Below, piece by piece: positions 28,033 to 36,832 of a stretch of 64,000 bases of DNA. The DNA lies in assembly GCF_014836675.1 (NCBI RefSeq), contig NZ_JACSQK010000004.1, positions 62,001-126,000 of the forward strand, read 5' to 3'. Position 1 is the stretch's first letter, and every line of letters starts with the position of its first letter. Below the pieces are notes generated by a model. The model made no database searches. It worked only from the letters and a program-made list of their open reading frames with translations, and was not told the origin of the DNA. Source of the stretch: Comamonas avium (GTDB lineage: Bacteria; Pseudomonadota; Gammaproteobacteria; Burkholderiales; Burkholderiaceae_C). The position numbers and the translations under genes are program-made.

Positions 28033-28049
28033 TGAACTTGTACGATAAA

Positions 28050-28138
28050 AATATAGCTGCCAGCGCATGCTGATACTTATTTATCAAGTCAAAAGTATCT
28101 AAAAACCAGCTAATTCAAGCGCTGATAGCTCCTGTTTT
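28050..28138. repeat. AT-rich intergenic repeat, copy C
   Basis: Left end ATATAGCTGCCAGCGC, middle AAAAGTATCTAAAAACC (AAAAGTATCTAAAA is exact in copy A), right end AAGCGCTGATAGCT (28117-28130). About 90 bases, just after the dctM terminator. Confidence 0.65.
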
Positions 28139-28266
28139 CAAAAAAGACCTTCTGAACTCCTGCCTTTGTGACCAGGTGCTTCAAACCAGTTCTGTACACT
28201 AGCCACCGGGTGCCCGCTGCATACGGCAGTGATGGCAGGTGAATTTTCAGGTGCAGGTCGGGCCGC

Positions 28267-29685
28267 TTGCATACCTCTAGCGAAAGTCCGTCTGTGCACA
28301 CCCATGACCCCCAGGGCCAGGCCCCTCTGCACCCGCAATTTCCTGCGCCCAGCGCGCACATTCCTGCGCTTCAAACAGCCTCCAGCCGCATTGCTGCGCG
28401 TTTTGCACACTTGCTGCACATCGAATCGATGAGTGGCATCGTATTGATGCTGGCCGCTGCCATCGCCTTAGGCTGGGCCAACTCGCCATGGGCCGGCAGC
28501 TACTTCGCCACATGGCACGCTCCGCTGGCTTTGACCCTGGGGCCCTGGAGCTGGAGCACGGATTTGCATTTCTTCGTCAACGACGTGCTCATGACCATTT
28601 TCTTTTTGGTCGTGGGCATGGAGATTCGACGTGAAATGCACAACGGTGCCCTTGCCAACCTGCGTCAGGCCAGCCTGCCGGTGATGGCGGCCATTGGCGG
28701 CGTGGCCGTACCTGCCTTGATCTATGTGGCTTTTGCCGGCCAAGACAAATTGCTGCTCAAAGGCTGGGCCATTCCAACAGCAACAGACATTGCCTTTGCC
28801 GTCGGTGTACTGGCACTGCTGGGCAAATCCATTCCCGGCCCTTTGCGCATCTTTTTGCTGGCGCTGGCAATCATTGATGACATCGCAGCCGTACTCATCA
28901 TTGCGTTCTTTTACTCTGGCGGGCTGGACTACAGCGGCTTTGCCGTGGCTTTTGCAGGTTTGGCACTGGTGGTGCTGTTCAACCGCATGGGCATAGCCTC
29001 GGCCTGGGCCTATGCGCTGCCCGGTGCTGTGCTCTGGCTGGGCTTGCTGCAAACCGGCGCCCACCCGACACTGGCTGGCGTGGTGCTGGGCTTGATGACA
29101 CCTGTGGCCATGCGCCCTGCGCAGCGTCACCATCTGGAAGTGGCGCAGCGGGCACTTACGCGCATCCGCCTGCAGGCGCAGCAGGGCCAGTTTGAGGCCG
29201 ATGTGCTGCACCAGGAACTGCGCATTGCCTCTGCAGCCCAGCGCGACCTGCTGCCCCCGGTATTTCGTCTACCCATGATGCTGCACCCCTGGGTGGCCTT
29301 TGGTGTCATGCCCGTCTTTGCGCTGGCCAATGCAGGCGTGCAATTTGGCGGTGTCGATTTGTCAGCAGCAGGCCCGCAGACTGTCGCCTTGGGCATTCTG
29401 GTGGCGCTGGTCATCGGCAAACCTGTGGGGGTGTTTCTGGCCACATTTTTGGCTGTCAAAACAGGGCTGTGCAGTTTGCCGCAAGGCGTGAACTGGGCAG
29501 GGGTTGTGCTGGTTGGCTTGCTGGCAGGCATCGGTTTCACCATGGCCATTTTTGTGGGTGGACTGGCTTTCTCTGATGCGGCGCTGCTGGGCGCAGCCAA
29601 GATGGGTATCCTGGGAGCCTCGGCCACAGCAGCCGTACTGGGTTTGATCTACGGCTTCATGGTGCGCCATAAACTGGCGCGCTGA
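28267..29685 (+). CDS. nhaA: Na+/H+ antiporter NhaA
   Basis: Exports Na+ in exchange for protons at the inner membrane. 472 residues if started at the TTG at 28267; a GTG at 28294 is equally possible, because no ATG or ribosome site resolves the start. The core begins AHLLHIESMSGIVLMLAAAIALGWANSP. The ion-site pair of aspartates is in AIIDDIAAVLIIAFFYS, and TATDIAFAVGVLALLGK gives the assembly helix. About 12 spans are predicted. The N-terminal 35 residues are Pro/His rich, unusual for NhaA. An intrinsic terminator follows. Confidence 0.9.
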   Translation: MHTSSESPSVHTHDPQGQAPLHPQFPAPSAHIPALQTASSRIAARFAHLLHIESMSGIVLMLAAAIALGWANSPWAGSYFATWHAPLALTLGPWSWSTDLHFFVNDVLMTIFFLVVGMEIRREMHNGALANLRQASLPVMAAIGGVAVPALIYVAFAGQDKLLLKGWAIPTATDIAFAVGVLALLGKSIPGPLRIFLLALAIIDDIAAVLIIAFFYSGGLDYSGFAVAFAGLALVVLFNRMGIASAWAYALPGAVLWLGLLQTGAHPTLAGVVLGLMTPVAMRPAQRHHLEVAQRALTRIRLQAQQGQFEADVLHQELRIASAAQRDLLPPVFRLPMMLHPWVAFGVMPVFALANAGVQFGGVDLSAAGPQTVALGILVALVIGKPVGVFLATFLAVKTGLCSLPQGVNWAGVVLVGLLAGIGFTMAIFVGGLAFSDAALLGAAKMGILGASATAAVLGLIYGFMVRHKLAR

Positions 29686-29703
29686 TCACTGCCATTGCTA
29701 CAC

Positions 29704-29741
29704 AAAAAAAGCCGGAGTGCCTTGCAGCCTCCGGCTTTTTT
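29704..29741 (+). terminator. Intrinsic terminator after nhaA
   Basis: AAAAAGCCGGAG pairs with CTCCGGCTTTTT, followed by T. It lies between convergent nhaA and the efflux operon, so it can serve both. Confidence 0.88.
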
Positions 29742-29762
29742 TGTTGCCATTAACTGTGTGCT

Positions 29763-30968
29763 TTATTCATGGCGCAGAGCTTCAATCGGGTCTAGCTGCG
29801 CAGCCCGGCGCGCTGGAAAGTAGCCAAATACCACACCGATTGCGGCAGAAAACACAAACGACAGCGCATTCACCATCGGGTTAAAGATGAAAGGCACCTG
29901 CATTACCTGCGCCAGCCCCACAGAAGCCACCGCAGCAATCGCAATCCCAATCAAGCCCCCCAGCGCAGCCAGCACCACCGCTTCAATCAGAAACTGCAGC
30001 AGTACCTCACGCTCCAGCGCACCAATCGCCAGTCGCAAGCCAATCTCCCGGGTACGCTCTGTCACGCTGACCAGCATGATGTTCATGATGCCAATACCGC
30101 CTACCAGCAAGCTCACTGCTGCCACCGCCCCCAGCAAGGTGGTCATGACCTTGGTGGTGCCCGCCATGGTGTCAGCCAGCTGCTTGGTGTCCAGCACATT
30201 GAAGTTGTCTTCATCGCTAGGGGCCAGCTTGCGCAGCTCACGCAGCAAGTCGCGCAGGCTGGTTTTGACGCGTTCAGGGTCGCTGTCATCGGCCATGGAA
30301 ACCAGCAAGGTGCTGACACGGGTGTTGCCCGTGACACGGCGCTGCAAGGTCTTCAAGGGAATCAAGACCTGGTCGTCCTGATCGTTGCCAAAAGCGCCCT
30401 GGCCTTTGGATTCCAGCACGCCGATGATGGTGCAGGAAAAAGCCTTGACGCGCAGCGCACGCCCCAGAACGTCAGCCGTGCCCTGGAACAGCTCGCGGTG
30501 CAAGGTCGAACCAATCACGCACACCGAAGCGCCTGCACGCAGCTCCTCATCGGTGAACGCACGGCCTTGTGACAGCTTCCAGTTGCCCGTTTTAAACCAC
30601 TCGTTGTTGCTCCCAATCACAGTGGACGACCAGTTGCGTCCATCCGCCACCAGCGTCACGCTGGATCGCGCTTCAGGGGCAACGGCGGCAATACCGCCAA
30701 TTTGCTGCTCAATCGCCAGCGCATCCGTATCTTTGAAAGCTGGTGCCGGTGCTGCGCCGGGCCCCATGCGCATGCCCGCACGAATCTGCAGCAAGTTGGT
30801 ACCCAGGCCTTGAATCTGCGTCTGCACCGCCACGGTCGCACCATTGCCCAAAGTGACCATGGTGATCACCGCGCTGACCCCGATCACAATGCCCAAAATG
30901 GTCAGAAAAGAGCGCAGCAGGTTGCGACGAATGGAGCGCAGCGCCAGCAAGATGGTGTTGCCAAACAT
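29763..30968 (-). CDS. ABC transporter permease, MacB-like
   Basis: 401 residues, inner-membrane part of a tripartite efflux pump. One N-terminal span (FLTILGIVIGVSAVITMVTLG), a large periplasmic domain of about 230 residues, then three C-terminal spans with the conserved SVTERTREIGLRLAIGALEREVLLQFLIEA and AIGVVFGYFPARRAAQLDPIEALR. In E. coli MacB the ATPase is fused; here it is the separate upstream gene, whose stop overlaps this start. MacB-type pumps export macrolides, peptides or siderophores and use a TolC-type channel. Substrate unknown. Confidence 0.93.
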   Translation of the reverse strand: MFGNTILLALRSIRRNLLRSFLTILGIVIGVSAVITMVTLGNGATVAVQTQIQGLGTNLLQIRAGMRMGPGAAPAPAFKDTDALAIEQQIGGIAAVAPEARSSVTLVADGRNWSSTVIGSNNEWFKTGNWKLSQGRAFTDEELRAGASVCVIGSTLHRELFQGTADVLGRALRVKAFSCTIIGVLESKGQGAFGNDQDDQVLIPLKTLQRRVTGNTRVSTLLVSMADDSDPERVKTSLRDLLRELRKLAPSDEDNFNVLDTKQLADTMAGTTKVMTTLLGAVAAVSLLVGGIGIMNIMLVSVTERTREIGLRLAIGALEREVLLQFLIEAVVLAALGGLIGIAIAAVASVGLAQVMQVPFIFNPMVNALSFVFSAAIGVVFGYFPARRAAQLDPIEALRHE

Positions 30969-31744
30969 CAGGCGTCCTCCCCATTCACAGCTTCGGCTGA
31001 AGCTGTCTTTTGTCGCAGCATCATCGGTTCATTGCGCATATCGGTATCTAGCAAACCATCCTTGAAGCGCACAATGCGCCGCGCGTAAGCGGCCATTTCT
31101 GGCTCGTGCGTGACCATCAGCACCGTGATGCCTTGCTCATGGTTGAGCTTCCACAGCAGCTCCATGATTTCTTCACTGCGCTGCGTATCCAGATTACCGG
31201 TAGGTTCGTCGGCCAGCAGCACCACAGGGTTGCTCACGATGGCCCGTGCAATCGCCACACGCTGCTGCTGACCACCCGAGAGTTCAGATGGCGTATGGTG
31301 TTCCCAGCCCTTCAAGCCGACGGCATCCAGTGCCCTGGCGGCGGCGGCATGGCGCTGCGTTGCGGTTTCCCCGCGATAAAGCAGCGGCAGCTCCACATTT
31401 TCCTGCGCCGTAGTGCGCGGCAGCAGGTGAAAGCCCTGAAACACAAAGCCAAAGTAGCGGCGGCGCAGGCGGGCGCGCTCATCGCGGTCCAAGTCTTCGA
31501 CATGCACACCCTTGAACAGGTATTCGCCAGACGTGGGCCTGTCCAGACACCCCAGCGTGTTCATGGCGGTGGACTTGCCCGAGCCACTGGGGCCCATGAT
31601 GGCCACAAAGTCGCCCTGATCAATGTCCAGATCAAAACCCTTGAGTGCCTTGAACGCCAATCCGCCTTCACCGTACACCTTGATGATGTTGCGAAGCCGG
31701 ATCAGCGGCATGCCACCGCTGTCTTGCGTTGGCGCTTGTGTCAT
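30968..31744 (-). CDS. ABC transporter ATP-binding protein, MacB/LolD class
   Basis: 258 residues. Walker A GPSGSGKST (about 54-62), Q-loop in FVFQGFHLLPR, signature LSGGQQQRVAIARA, Walker B VVLLADEPTGNLD, and the switch His in LMVTHEPEMAAYA are all intact. The LolD/MacB group is marked by DEPTGNLDTQRSEEIM. It overlaps the adaptor gene upstream and the permease gene downstream by a few bases each, indicating one tightly coupled operon. Confidence 0.95.
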   Translation of the reverse strand: MTQAPTQDSGGMPLIRLRNIIKVYGEGGLAFKALKGFDLDIDQGDFVAIMGPSGSGKSTAMNTLGCLDRPTSGEYLFKGVHVEDLDRDERARLRRRYFGFVFQGFHLLPRTTAQENVELPLLYRGETATQRHAAAARALDAVGLKGWEHHTPSELSGGQQQRVAIARAIVSNPVVLLADEPTGNLDTQRSEEIMELLWKLNHEQGITVLMVTHEPEMAAYARRIVRFKDGLLDTDMRNEPMMLRQKTASAEAVNGEDA

Positions 31745-33126
31745 CGCGCTGCTCCATTGCGCTGGTCGGTGATAACCTGCGCGCCTTCAGCCAGTTTGTC
31801 ACTTTCCACTTCAGTGATTCGACCGTCGCTGATACCCGTTTTCACTTGCACAGCAACTGGCGCACCACCTTCTAGCACCCAGACATAGCGCGTCTGCCCC
31901 ACACCCAGGGCCTGGCTGCCACCAACGCCACGGCTCGATCGCATCCGCTGAGGCATCAGCTGCCCCATGATGCCGCCACCGCTGGCACCCGGTGCTGCAC
32001 CCGGACCACCCTGACCTTGTGCGCGGGGACCACGCTCGCCTGCAGCCCCCGCAGGTGCGCCAGGAACAGCAGGAGCCTGCATACCTACCGGGGTAAAGCG
32101 CAAGGCAGCATTGGGCACCAGGATCACATCCTTGCGTTCGCTTGAGCGGATGGTGGAAGAGGCTGTCATGCCAGGGCGCAGCGACAAGTCTTCGTTGTGC
32201 ACTTCCAGCCGCGCCAGGTATGTCACAACGTTGTCAGTCTTGGTAGAGCCATAGTCCACACGAGTGACCTTGGCTGGATAAGTGCGCGATGGGTGCGCAC
32301 TCACCGTGAAACTGGCGCGCTGGCCGGCTTGAACCTGCCCAATATCGGCCTCATCCACAGACACTTCCAGACGCAGCTTCTTCAAGTCTTCAGCCACAGT
32401 AAACAAAGTCACCGCTTGCAAGGAAGCCGCCACCGCGTTACCTGGGTCTACCGTGCGCGTGAGAATCACGCCATCAATCGGGGACTTGATAGACGCTTTG
32501 GACAAATTGGTTTCGTCCGTTTTCAGCGCCGCCCGGGCATCATCTACGGAAGCACGCGCAGCAGCTTCATCCGCAATCGAGCGCTCCACCGTGGCTTGCC
32601 CTGCATCCATCTCTGCAGCCGAGGGCACTTTCCCCCCGGAGATACGGTGCACTTCCTGCAACCGTGCAAAGTTGGAGCGCGATTCTTTGAGCGTTGCCTG
32701 CGACTGCTGCAAACGGGCTTGCGCTGACATCACCGAAGCTTTGGAACGATTGAGCTGCGCTTGCAGTTTGTCGGTATCCAGCTCCACCAGCACCTGGCCT
32801 TTTTTGACGGCATCATTCACATCCACCAGTACGTTGCGTACCGTCCCCGACAGCTCAGAGCCGACATTCACTGTGCGCGTGGGCTGCAGCGTGCCATTGG
32901 CCAGCACGGTCAAGGAAAGATCTCCACGCTTGACCGCTTCCGTCACATACACCGGCTTGGCATTGGCCTTTTGCTGCTGCTGCCAGTACAGGTAAGCGCC
33001 TGCAGCGCCGGCCAAAGCCACGACACCGATCCACAAAGTGGGGCTTTGCCACCAGCGGCGTGTCAATCCATCACCTAAAAGTTCTTGCACGTCTTGGGAT
33101 GTGCTTGCGGATTTTTTCTTGCTCAT
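31741..33126 (-). CDS. Periplasmic adaptor subunit, MacA/HlyD family
   Basis: 461 residues. One N-terminal membrane anchor (LWIGVVALAGAAGAYLYW at about 30-48), then a lipoyl-like half (GSELSGTVRNVLVDVNDAVKKG), a coiled-coil hairpin (about 110-190, many Ala/Gln/Leu/Ser), the second lipoyl half and a beta-barrel. Unusual is a Gly/Pro/Ala-rich insert near residues 365-400 (VPGAPAGAAGERGPRAQG and on) before the last beta segment. It joins the permease to the outer-membrane channel. First of three overlapping genes, preceded by the channel gene. Confidence 0.92.
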   Translation of the reverse strand: MSKKKSASTSQDVQELLGDGLTRRWWQSPTLWIGVVALAGAAGAYLYWQQQQKANAKPVYVTEAVKRGDLSLTVLANGTLQPTRTVNVGSELSGTVRNVLVDVNDAVKKGQVLVELDTDKLQAQLNRSKASVMSAQARLQQSQATLKESRSNFARLQEVHRISGGKVPSAAEMDAGQATVERSIADEAAARASVDDARAALKTDETNLSKASIKSPIDGVILTRTVDPGNAVAASLQAVTLFTVAEDLKKLRLEVSVDEADIGQVQAGQRASFTVSAHPSRTYPAKVTRVDYGSTKTDNVVTYLARLEVHNEDLSLRPGMTASSTIRSSERKDVILVPNAALRFTPVGMQAPAVPGAPAGAAGERGPRAQGQGGPGAAPGASGGGIMGQLMPQRMRSSRGVGGSQALGVGQTRYVWVLEGGAPVAVQVKTGISDGRITEVESDKLAEGAQVITDQRNGAAR

Positions 33127-33147
33127 TGTTGATTCCGTTGATTCTTT

Positions 33148-34623
33148 TCAGGGCTGAGTCGATGCTGAGTTCAATACTTGGCCATCTATTGCCAGCGGCT
33201 GCCAGCCGCCGCCCAGCGCCTTGTAAAGGCGTACGTAGTCGGTGCTGATAGCCGCTTGCGCAGTCGCCACACTGTCTTGTGAAGTCAGCAAGGTGCGCTG
33301 GGTATCCAGCACTGTCTGAAAGTCCACCAGACCACTGCTGTATCGCTGATTGGCCAGCAGTTGCGCATTGCTCGCAGCTTCTTGTGCCACCTGCAATTGC
33401 ACAACGCGCTCTTTGTCGCCTTGCAACTGCACCAGCGCGTCCTCCACCTCCTGCAGTGCCGTCAGCACCGTGGCGCGGTAGTTGATGCGCGCAATCTCTA
33501 CAGCCGCCTGACGCTCCTGCACACGCGCACTGTTGGCACCGCCATCAAACAAAGTTTGTGACAGGCTGGCCGCAATGCTGGTTGCAAGCGTGGCCCCACT
33601 GGTTCCCAGCGCAGCAAATGTTGCAGCACTCAAACCCAAAGAGCCTGACAAGCGCAGGCTCGGGAAATTTGCACGCTCCTGGGCTGACAAGTTGGCTAGC
33701 GCAGCAATCACTTTTTGCTCCTGCACCCGCACGTCAGGGCGCTGGCGCAGCGTGTCCGCAGGCAATGTCATGGCCAGATTTTCAGGGGCTACCGGCAAAG
33801 GCTTGGACTCGCGCAATGCCAACTCAAGCGCGGCTGGTACCTGACCCGTCAAGATGGCAAGGGCATGACCTGTTTGCGTCAGCGATGCCTGCAAAGATGG
33901 AATCTGCGCAGCCGTTTGCGCCGTGGATGACCGTGCCTGCTCGGAATCCAGCGAAGTCGCCAGCCCCGCCTGCACGCGCCACTGCGTGATTTGCTGGTTC
34001 TCGCGCTGAATACCCAGGTTGTCTTGCGCAATGCGCAGACGGTTTTGCAGACTGCGCAATTGAATGTAGTTTTGGGCGACTTCAGCCGCCAGCGCGACAT
34101 GCGCACCTTCCAGCGTGGCCAAGGCGGCTGCGACGTTCGCTTCACCTGCTTTCACCGCATTGGCTTGCATTCCCCAAAGATCGGGCTCCCAGCTGGCATC
34201 AATACCAGCACTGAAACTATTGCTGGCAGAGCTGGGCTCCCGCTTGCTGCGGTTTCCGCCAGTGCTGGCGCTGGCACTTGGCAATCGATTCGCCTCACTC
34301 AGGCTGAGTTGAGCACGGGCTTGCCGTAAAGACGCCTGCGCAGTCTGCACGCTGGGGTTCGCCTGCAATGCCTGCTCAATCAACTCGCTCATTTGCACGT
34401 CGCCAAAGCGTTGCCACCAGCGGCTCAAGTCCTCAGGGCTTGAAGATGGCAGCGGCGCTGCAGTGCTGTGCCACTGCTCGGGCACAGCAACTGATTGACT
34501 TTGCCCTGCAAACTGTGACGTGTGGCTACAACCGGCAGCCATCACCGCACAGGCCAATGCCAAAGGCAGTGCCCACGTGCGCGGTGGCCGGCTGGGAGAA
34601 AAGAGGGTGTATTTTTTCTGCAT
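33148..34623 (-). CDS. Outer-membrane efflux lipoprotein, NodT/TolC family
   Basis: 491 residues. The signal peptide ends in a lipobox, VMAAGC, giving a lipid-anchored N-terminus. Two long repeat halves with helical hairpins follow (for example QTAQASLRQARAQLSLSEANRLPS and RQAAVEIARINYRATVLTALQEVEDALVQL), the pattern of trimeric TolC-like channels. It forms the outer-membrane exit of the efflux pump encoded by the next three genes; spacing to the adaptor is 21 bases. This is a four-gene tripartite pump. Confidence 0.93.
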   Translation of the reverse strand: MQKKYTLFSPSRPPRTWALPLALACAVMAAGCSHTSQFAGQSQSVAVPEQWHSTAAPLPSSSPEDLSRWWQRFGDVQMSELIEQALQANPSVQTAQASLRQARAQLSLSEANRLPSASASTGGNRSKREPSSASNSFSAGIDASWEPDLWGMQANAVKAGEANVAAALATLEGAHVALAAEVAQNYIQLRSLQNRLRIAQDNLGIQRENQQITQWRVQAGLATSLDSEQARSSTAQTAAQIPSLQASLTQTGHALAILTGQVPAALELALRESKPLPVAPENLAMTLPADTLRQRPDVRVQEQKVIAALANLSAQERANFPSLRLSGSLGLSAATFAALGTSGATLATSIAASLSQTLFDGGANSARVQERQAAVEIARINYRATVLTALQEVEDALVQLQGDKERVVQLQVAQEAASNAQLLANQRYSSGLVDFQTVLDTQRTLLTSQDSVATAQAAISTDYVRLYKALGGGWQPLAIDGQVLNSASTQP

Positions 34624-34754
34624 GCTGAGAAAGCAATAAAGCGTAATGGCTTGTTTCTAACCGCGATTGTGCAGAGGCTATGTACGGCCACAGCAAAAGC
34701 CTCGTGAAGCTTTGGTAAAGCAAGCCTCAAAGTGCCGCGAATCCTCCAAAAAAA

Positions 34755-34772
34755 AGCCCTCATCAGAGGGCT
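34755..34772 (-). terminator. Intrinsic terminator after tsaD
   Basis: AGCCCTC and GAGGGCT around an ATCA loop; on the minus strand it is followed by eight T. Placed just past the tsaD stop. Confidence 0.85.
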
Positions 34773-34793
34773 CGTTCGGTTGCATGGCGCCAT

Positions 34794-35855
34794 TTAGTCA
34801 GCGTTGTCTGTAGGCTCTGCGATGGCATCAAGCGGCCAGCGGGGCTTCACATCGAACGCATAGGTCTTACTGGGTTGCTGTTGACCCGCCTGCATGCGCA
34901 TGGCCGCAGCCATGGCAATCATGGCGCCATTGTCCGTGCACAAATGCAGCTCCGGATAGTGCACACGAATTTTGCGTTTGGCGCACTCTGCATTCAACTG
35001 TTCACGCAACAGCTTGTTGGCACCCACCCCACCGGCCACCACTACACGGCTCATGCCGGTTTGCTTGAGCGCATTGATGGTTTTTTTAACCAGTACATCC
35101 ACAATGGCGGCCTGGGTGCTGGCAGCCAAATCGGCCTTGCGCGCCTCCAGCTCATCGCCCAGTTTCTTGGCCTGTGTCAGCACAGCGGTTTTCAAGCCAG
35201 CAAACGAAAAATCCAAATCGCCACTGTGCAGCAAGGGGCGTGGCAGCTTGAAGGCTTGCGGGTCACCACTTTCAGCCAGCTTGGACAAAATAGGGCCACC
35301 TGGGTATGGCAGCCCCATCACCTTGGCCGATTTGTCAAAAGCTTCTCCCGCAGCATCGTCAATCGTTTCACCCAGAATTTCGTAGCTGCCCACCCCATTG
35401 ACACGCATCAGCTGTGAATGTCCACCCGAGACCAGCAACGCAATAAAGGGAAACTGAGGCGGGTCTTCACTCAAAAATGGAGAGAGCAAGTGCCCTTCCA
35501 GGTGATGTACGCCCAGCACGGGTTTGTCCAGCGCGGCGGCTAAAGCACAGGCTACCCCTGCCCCTACCAGCAAAGCGCCGGCCAAACCGGGACCCCGCGT
35601 GAACGCCACCACATCAATGTCTTGCAGGGTTTTACCCGCATCTTCCAGGACCTGCTTGGTCAGCGGCAGCACCCGGCGAATATGGTCTCGACTGGCCAGT
35701 TCAGGCACAACACCGCCATACGCCCGATGCATATCAATTTGGCTGTGCAATGCATGCGAGAGCAAAGTGGGCACGCCACCGTCTTGCGGCATATGGACCA
35801 AAGCCACACCCGTTTCATCGCACGAAGATTCAATACCCAAGATCAGCTGACTCAT
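34794..35855 (-). CDS. tsaD: tRNA N6-adenosine threonylcarbamoyltransferase TsaD
   Basis: Transfers threonylcarbamoyl to A37 of ANN-decoding tRNAs, essential for decoding fidelity. 353 residues from [19 protein letters not shown] at 35855; the longer frame to 35906 is not supported. The metal-binding His pair is in [12 protein letters not shown] and the sugar-binding ASKHA-type segments [11 protein letters not shown] and [15 protein letters not shown] are intact. Stand-alone gene with its own terminator. Confidence 0.97.
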   Translation of the reverse strand: MSQLILGIESSCDETGVALVHMPQDGGVPTLLSHALHSQIDMHRAYGGVVPELASRDHIRRVLPLTKQVLEDAGKTLQDIDVVAFTRGPGLAGALLVGAGVACALAAALDKPVLGVHHLEGHLLSPFLSEDPPQFPFIALLVSGGHSQLMRVNGVGSYEILGETIDDAAGEAFDKSAKVMGLPYPGGPILSKLAESGDPQAFKLPRPLLHSGDLDFSFAGLKTAVLTQAKKLGDELEARKADLAASTQAAIVDVLVKKTINALKQTGMSRVVVAGGVGANKLLREQLNAECAKRKIRVHYPELHLCTDNGAMIAMAAAMRMQAGQQQPSKTYAFDVKPRWPLDAIAEPTDNAD

Positions 35856-35929
35856 AACTTGCAAGTGTAGAACTGCCGCCCATTCAAAGCACGGTCCTGC
35901 GATCAATGGCCTTGTGCTGCAGGCAAGAA

Positions 35930-35950
35930 AAAAGCACCCGCAGGTGCCTT
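35930..35950 (-). terminator. Terminator after the DUF937 gene
   Basis: GCACC (35934-35938) and GGTGC (35943-35947) with a four-base loop. On the minus strand it is followed by TTTTTTC. Confidence 0.75.
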
Positions 35951-35969
35951 TTCTGAAGCCATACGCAGT

Positions 35970-36620
35970 TCAACGGCGGCCGCTCAAGAAGCTGCCCCCC
36001 AGCTTGAACAGATCGCCCACATCCAGCTTGCCATCGCCATTTTGGTCCAGCAAACTGCCCAGCAAATCACCACCCAGACCGCCTTGCTGCTGCACTTGCT
36101 GGCGCTCTTGCTCCAAGGTTTGTCCCAAGCTGCTTGCATCCATGCCGCCAGCCTTGACACGATTGGCAAGGAATGCCATCACGATGGGGGCCAGCATCGC
36201 CAGCAGCTGACCAGCGTTATTGCCTAAACCAGTGGCTTGCCCCAGTCCACTTTCAGCAGTTTGGCGCTTGCTACCAAAAATATGCCCCAGGATGGCCGCG
36301 CCATCACCCAAAGGATTGCTGCCGGCGCTGGAGGCAGGCGACTGTCCTCCTCCCAGCATGGACCCTAGCAAGCCACCCAGGCCTCCCAGGCCCTGGGGCA
36401 TGGCGCTGCCGTGGTCACGCTGCAAAGCACCGAACAAATCAGCAGCGCCTTGGGGTTTGGCTGCGTTATTGCCCAATGCGCCCAACAACAGGGGCAGCGC
36501 CGTCTCGACCGCCGATTGCATTTGCTGGCTGTTGGCTCCCAGTTGCTGTGCCATTTGCTGCATGGGTGCACCTTGCAACTGAGCCATCAAGTCAGACACC
36601 AAAGATTGCTGCTGGTTCAT
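35970..36620 (-). CDS. DUF937 domain protein with dockerin/EF-hand-like loop
   Basis: 216 residues. The N-terminal half (VSDLMAQLQGAPMQQMAQQLG, ALPLLLGALGNNAA) and AILGHIFGSKRQTAESGLGQA match DUF937, a family of unknown function similar to YidB. Low-complexity Gly/Gln stretches are common in it. Near the C-terminus DQNGDGKLDVGDLF fits the D-x-N-x-D-G-x-x-D-x-x-D calcium loop seen in dockerin and EF-hand proteins. No signal peptide is visible. Neighbours do not hint at a role; a short regulatory gap leads to ybiB. Confidence 0.8.
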   Translation of the reverse strand: MNQQQSLVSDLMAQLQGAPMQQMAQQLGANSQQMQSAVETALPLLLGALGNNAAKPQGAADLFGALQRDHGSAMPQGLGGLGGLLGSMLGGGQSPASSAGSNPLGDGAAILGHIFGSKRQTAESGLGQATGLGNNAGQLLAMLAPIVMAFLANRVKAGGMDASSLGQTLEQERQQVQQQGGLGGDLLGSLLDQNGDGKLDVGDLFKLGGSFLSGRR

Positions 36621-36832
36621 TACTTACTCCTAGATTTGGTCTTGCAACACACAATATGCTGCGCAGTATGCGGTGGTCTGCAGCCCTTGCTGAGCCCTGG
36701 TCCGCAAATCGAGCCAATGCCTGACATTGCCAAGGTTGGACAGAAGCATTGCACTGACAAGCTCGTCATTTTCATATAACCAATAGATATAAAAACTCAT
36801 TCAGAATGTCAAAAATACTTTTATAGATACCC
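36621..36832. other. Divergent intergenic region, AT-rich at the right end
   Basis: 212 bases between the DUF937 gene and ybiB. The right third (36770-36832) is AT-rich and includes ATAAAAACTC and AATACTTTTATAGATAC, which on the minus strand resembles parts of the repeat family (copies A and B) but lacks clear TAGCT ends. A promoter for ybiB is likely here; I cannot place it. Confidence 0.4.
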
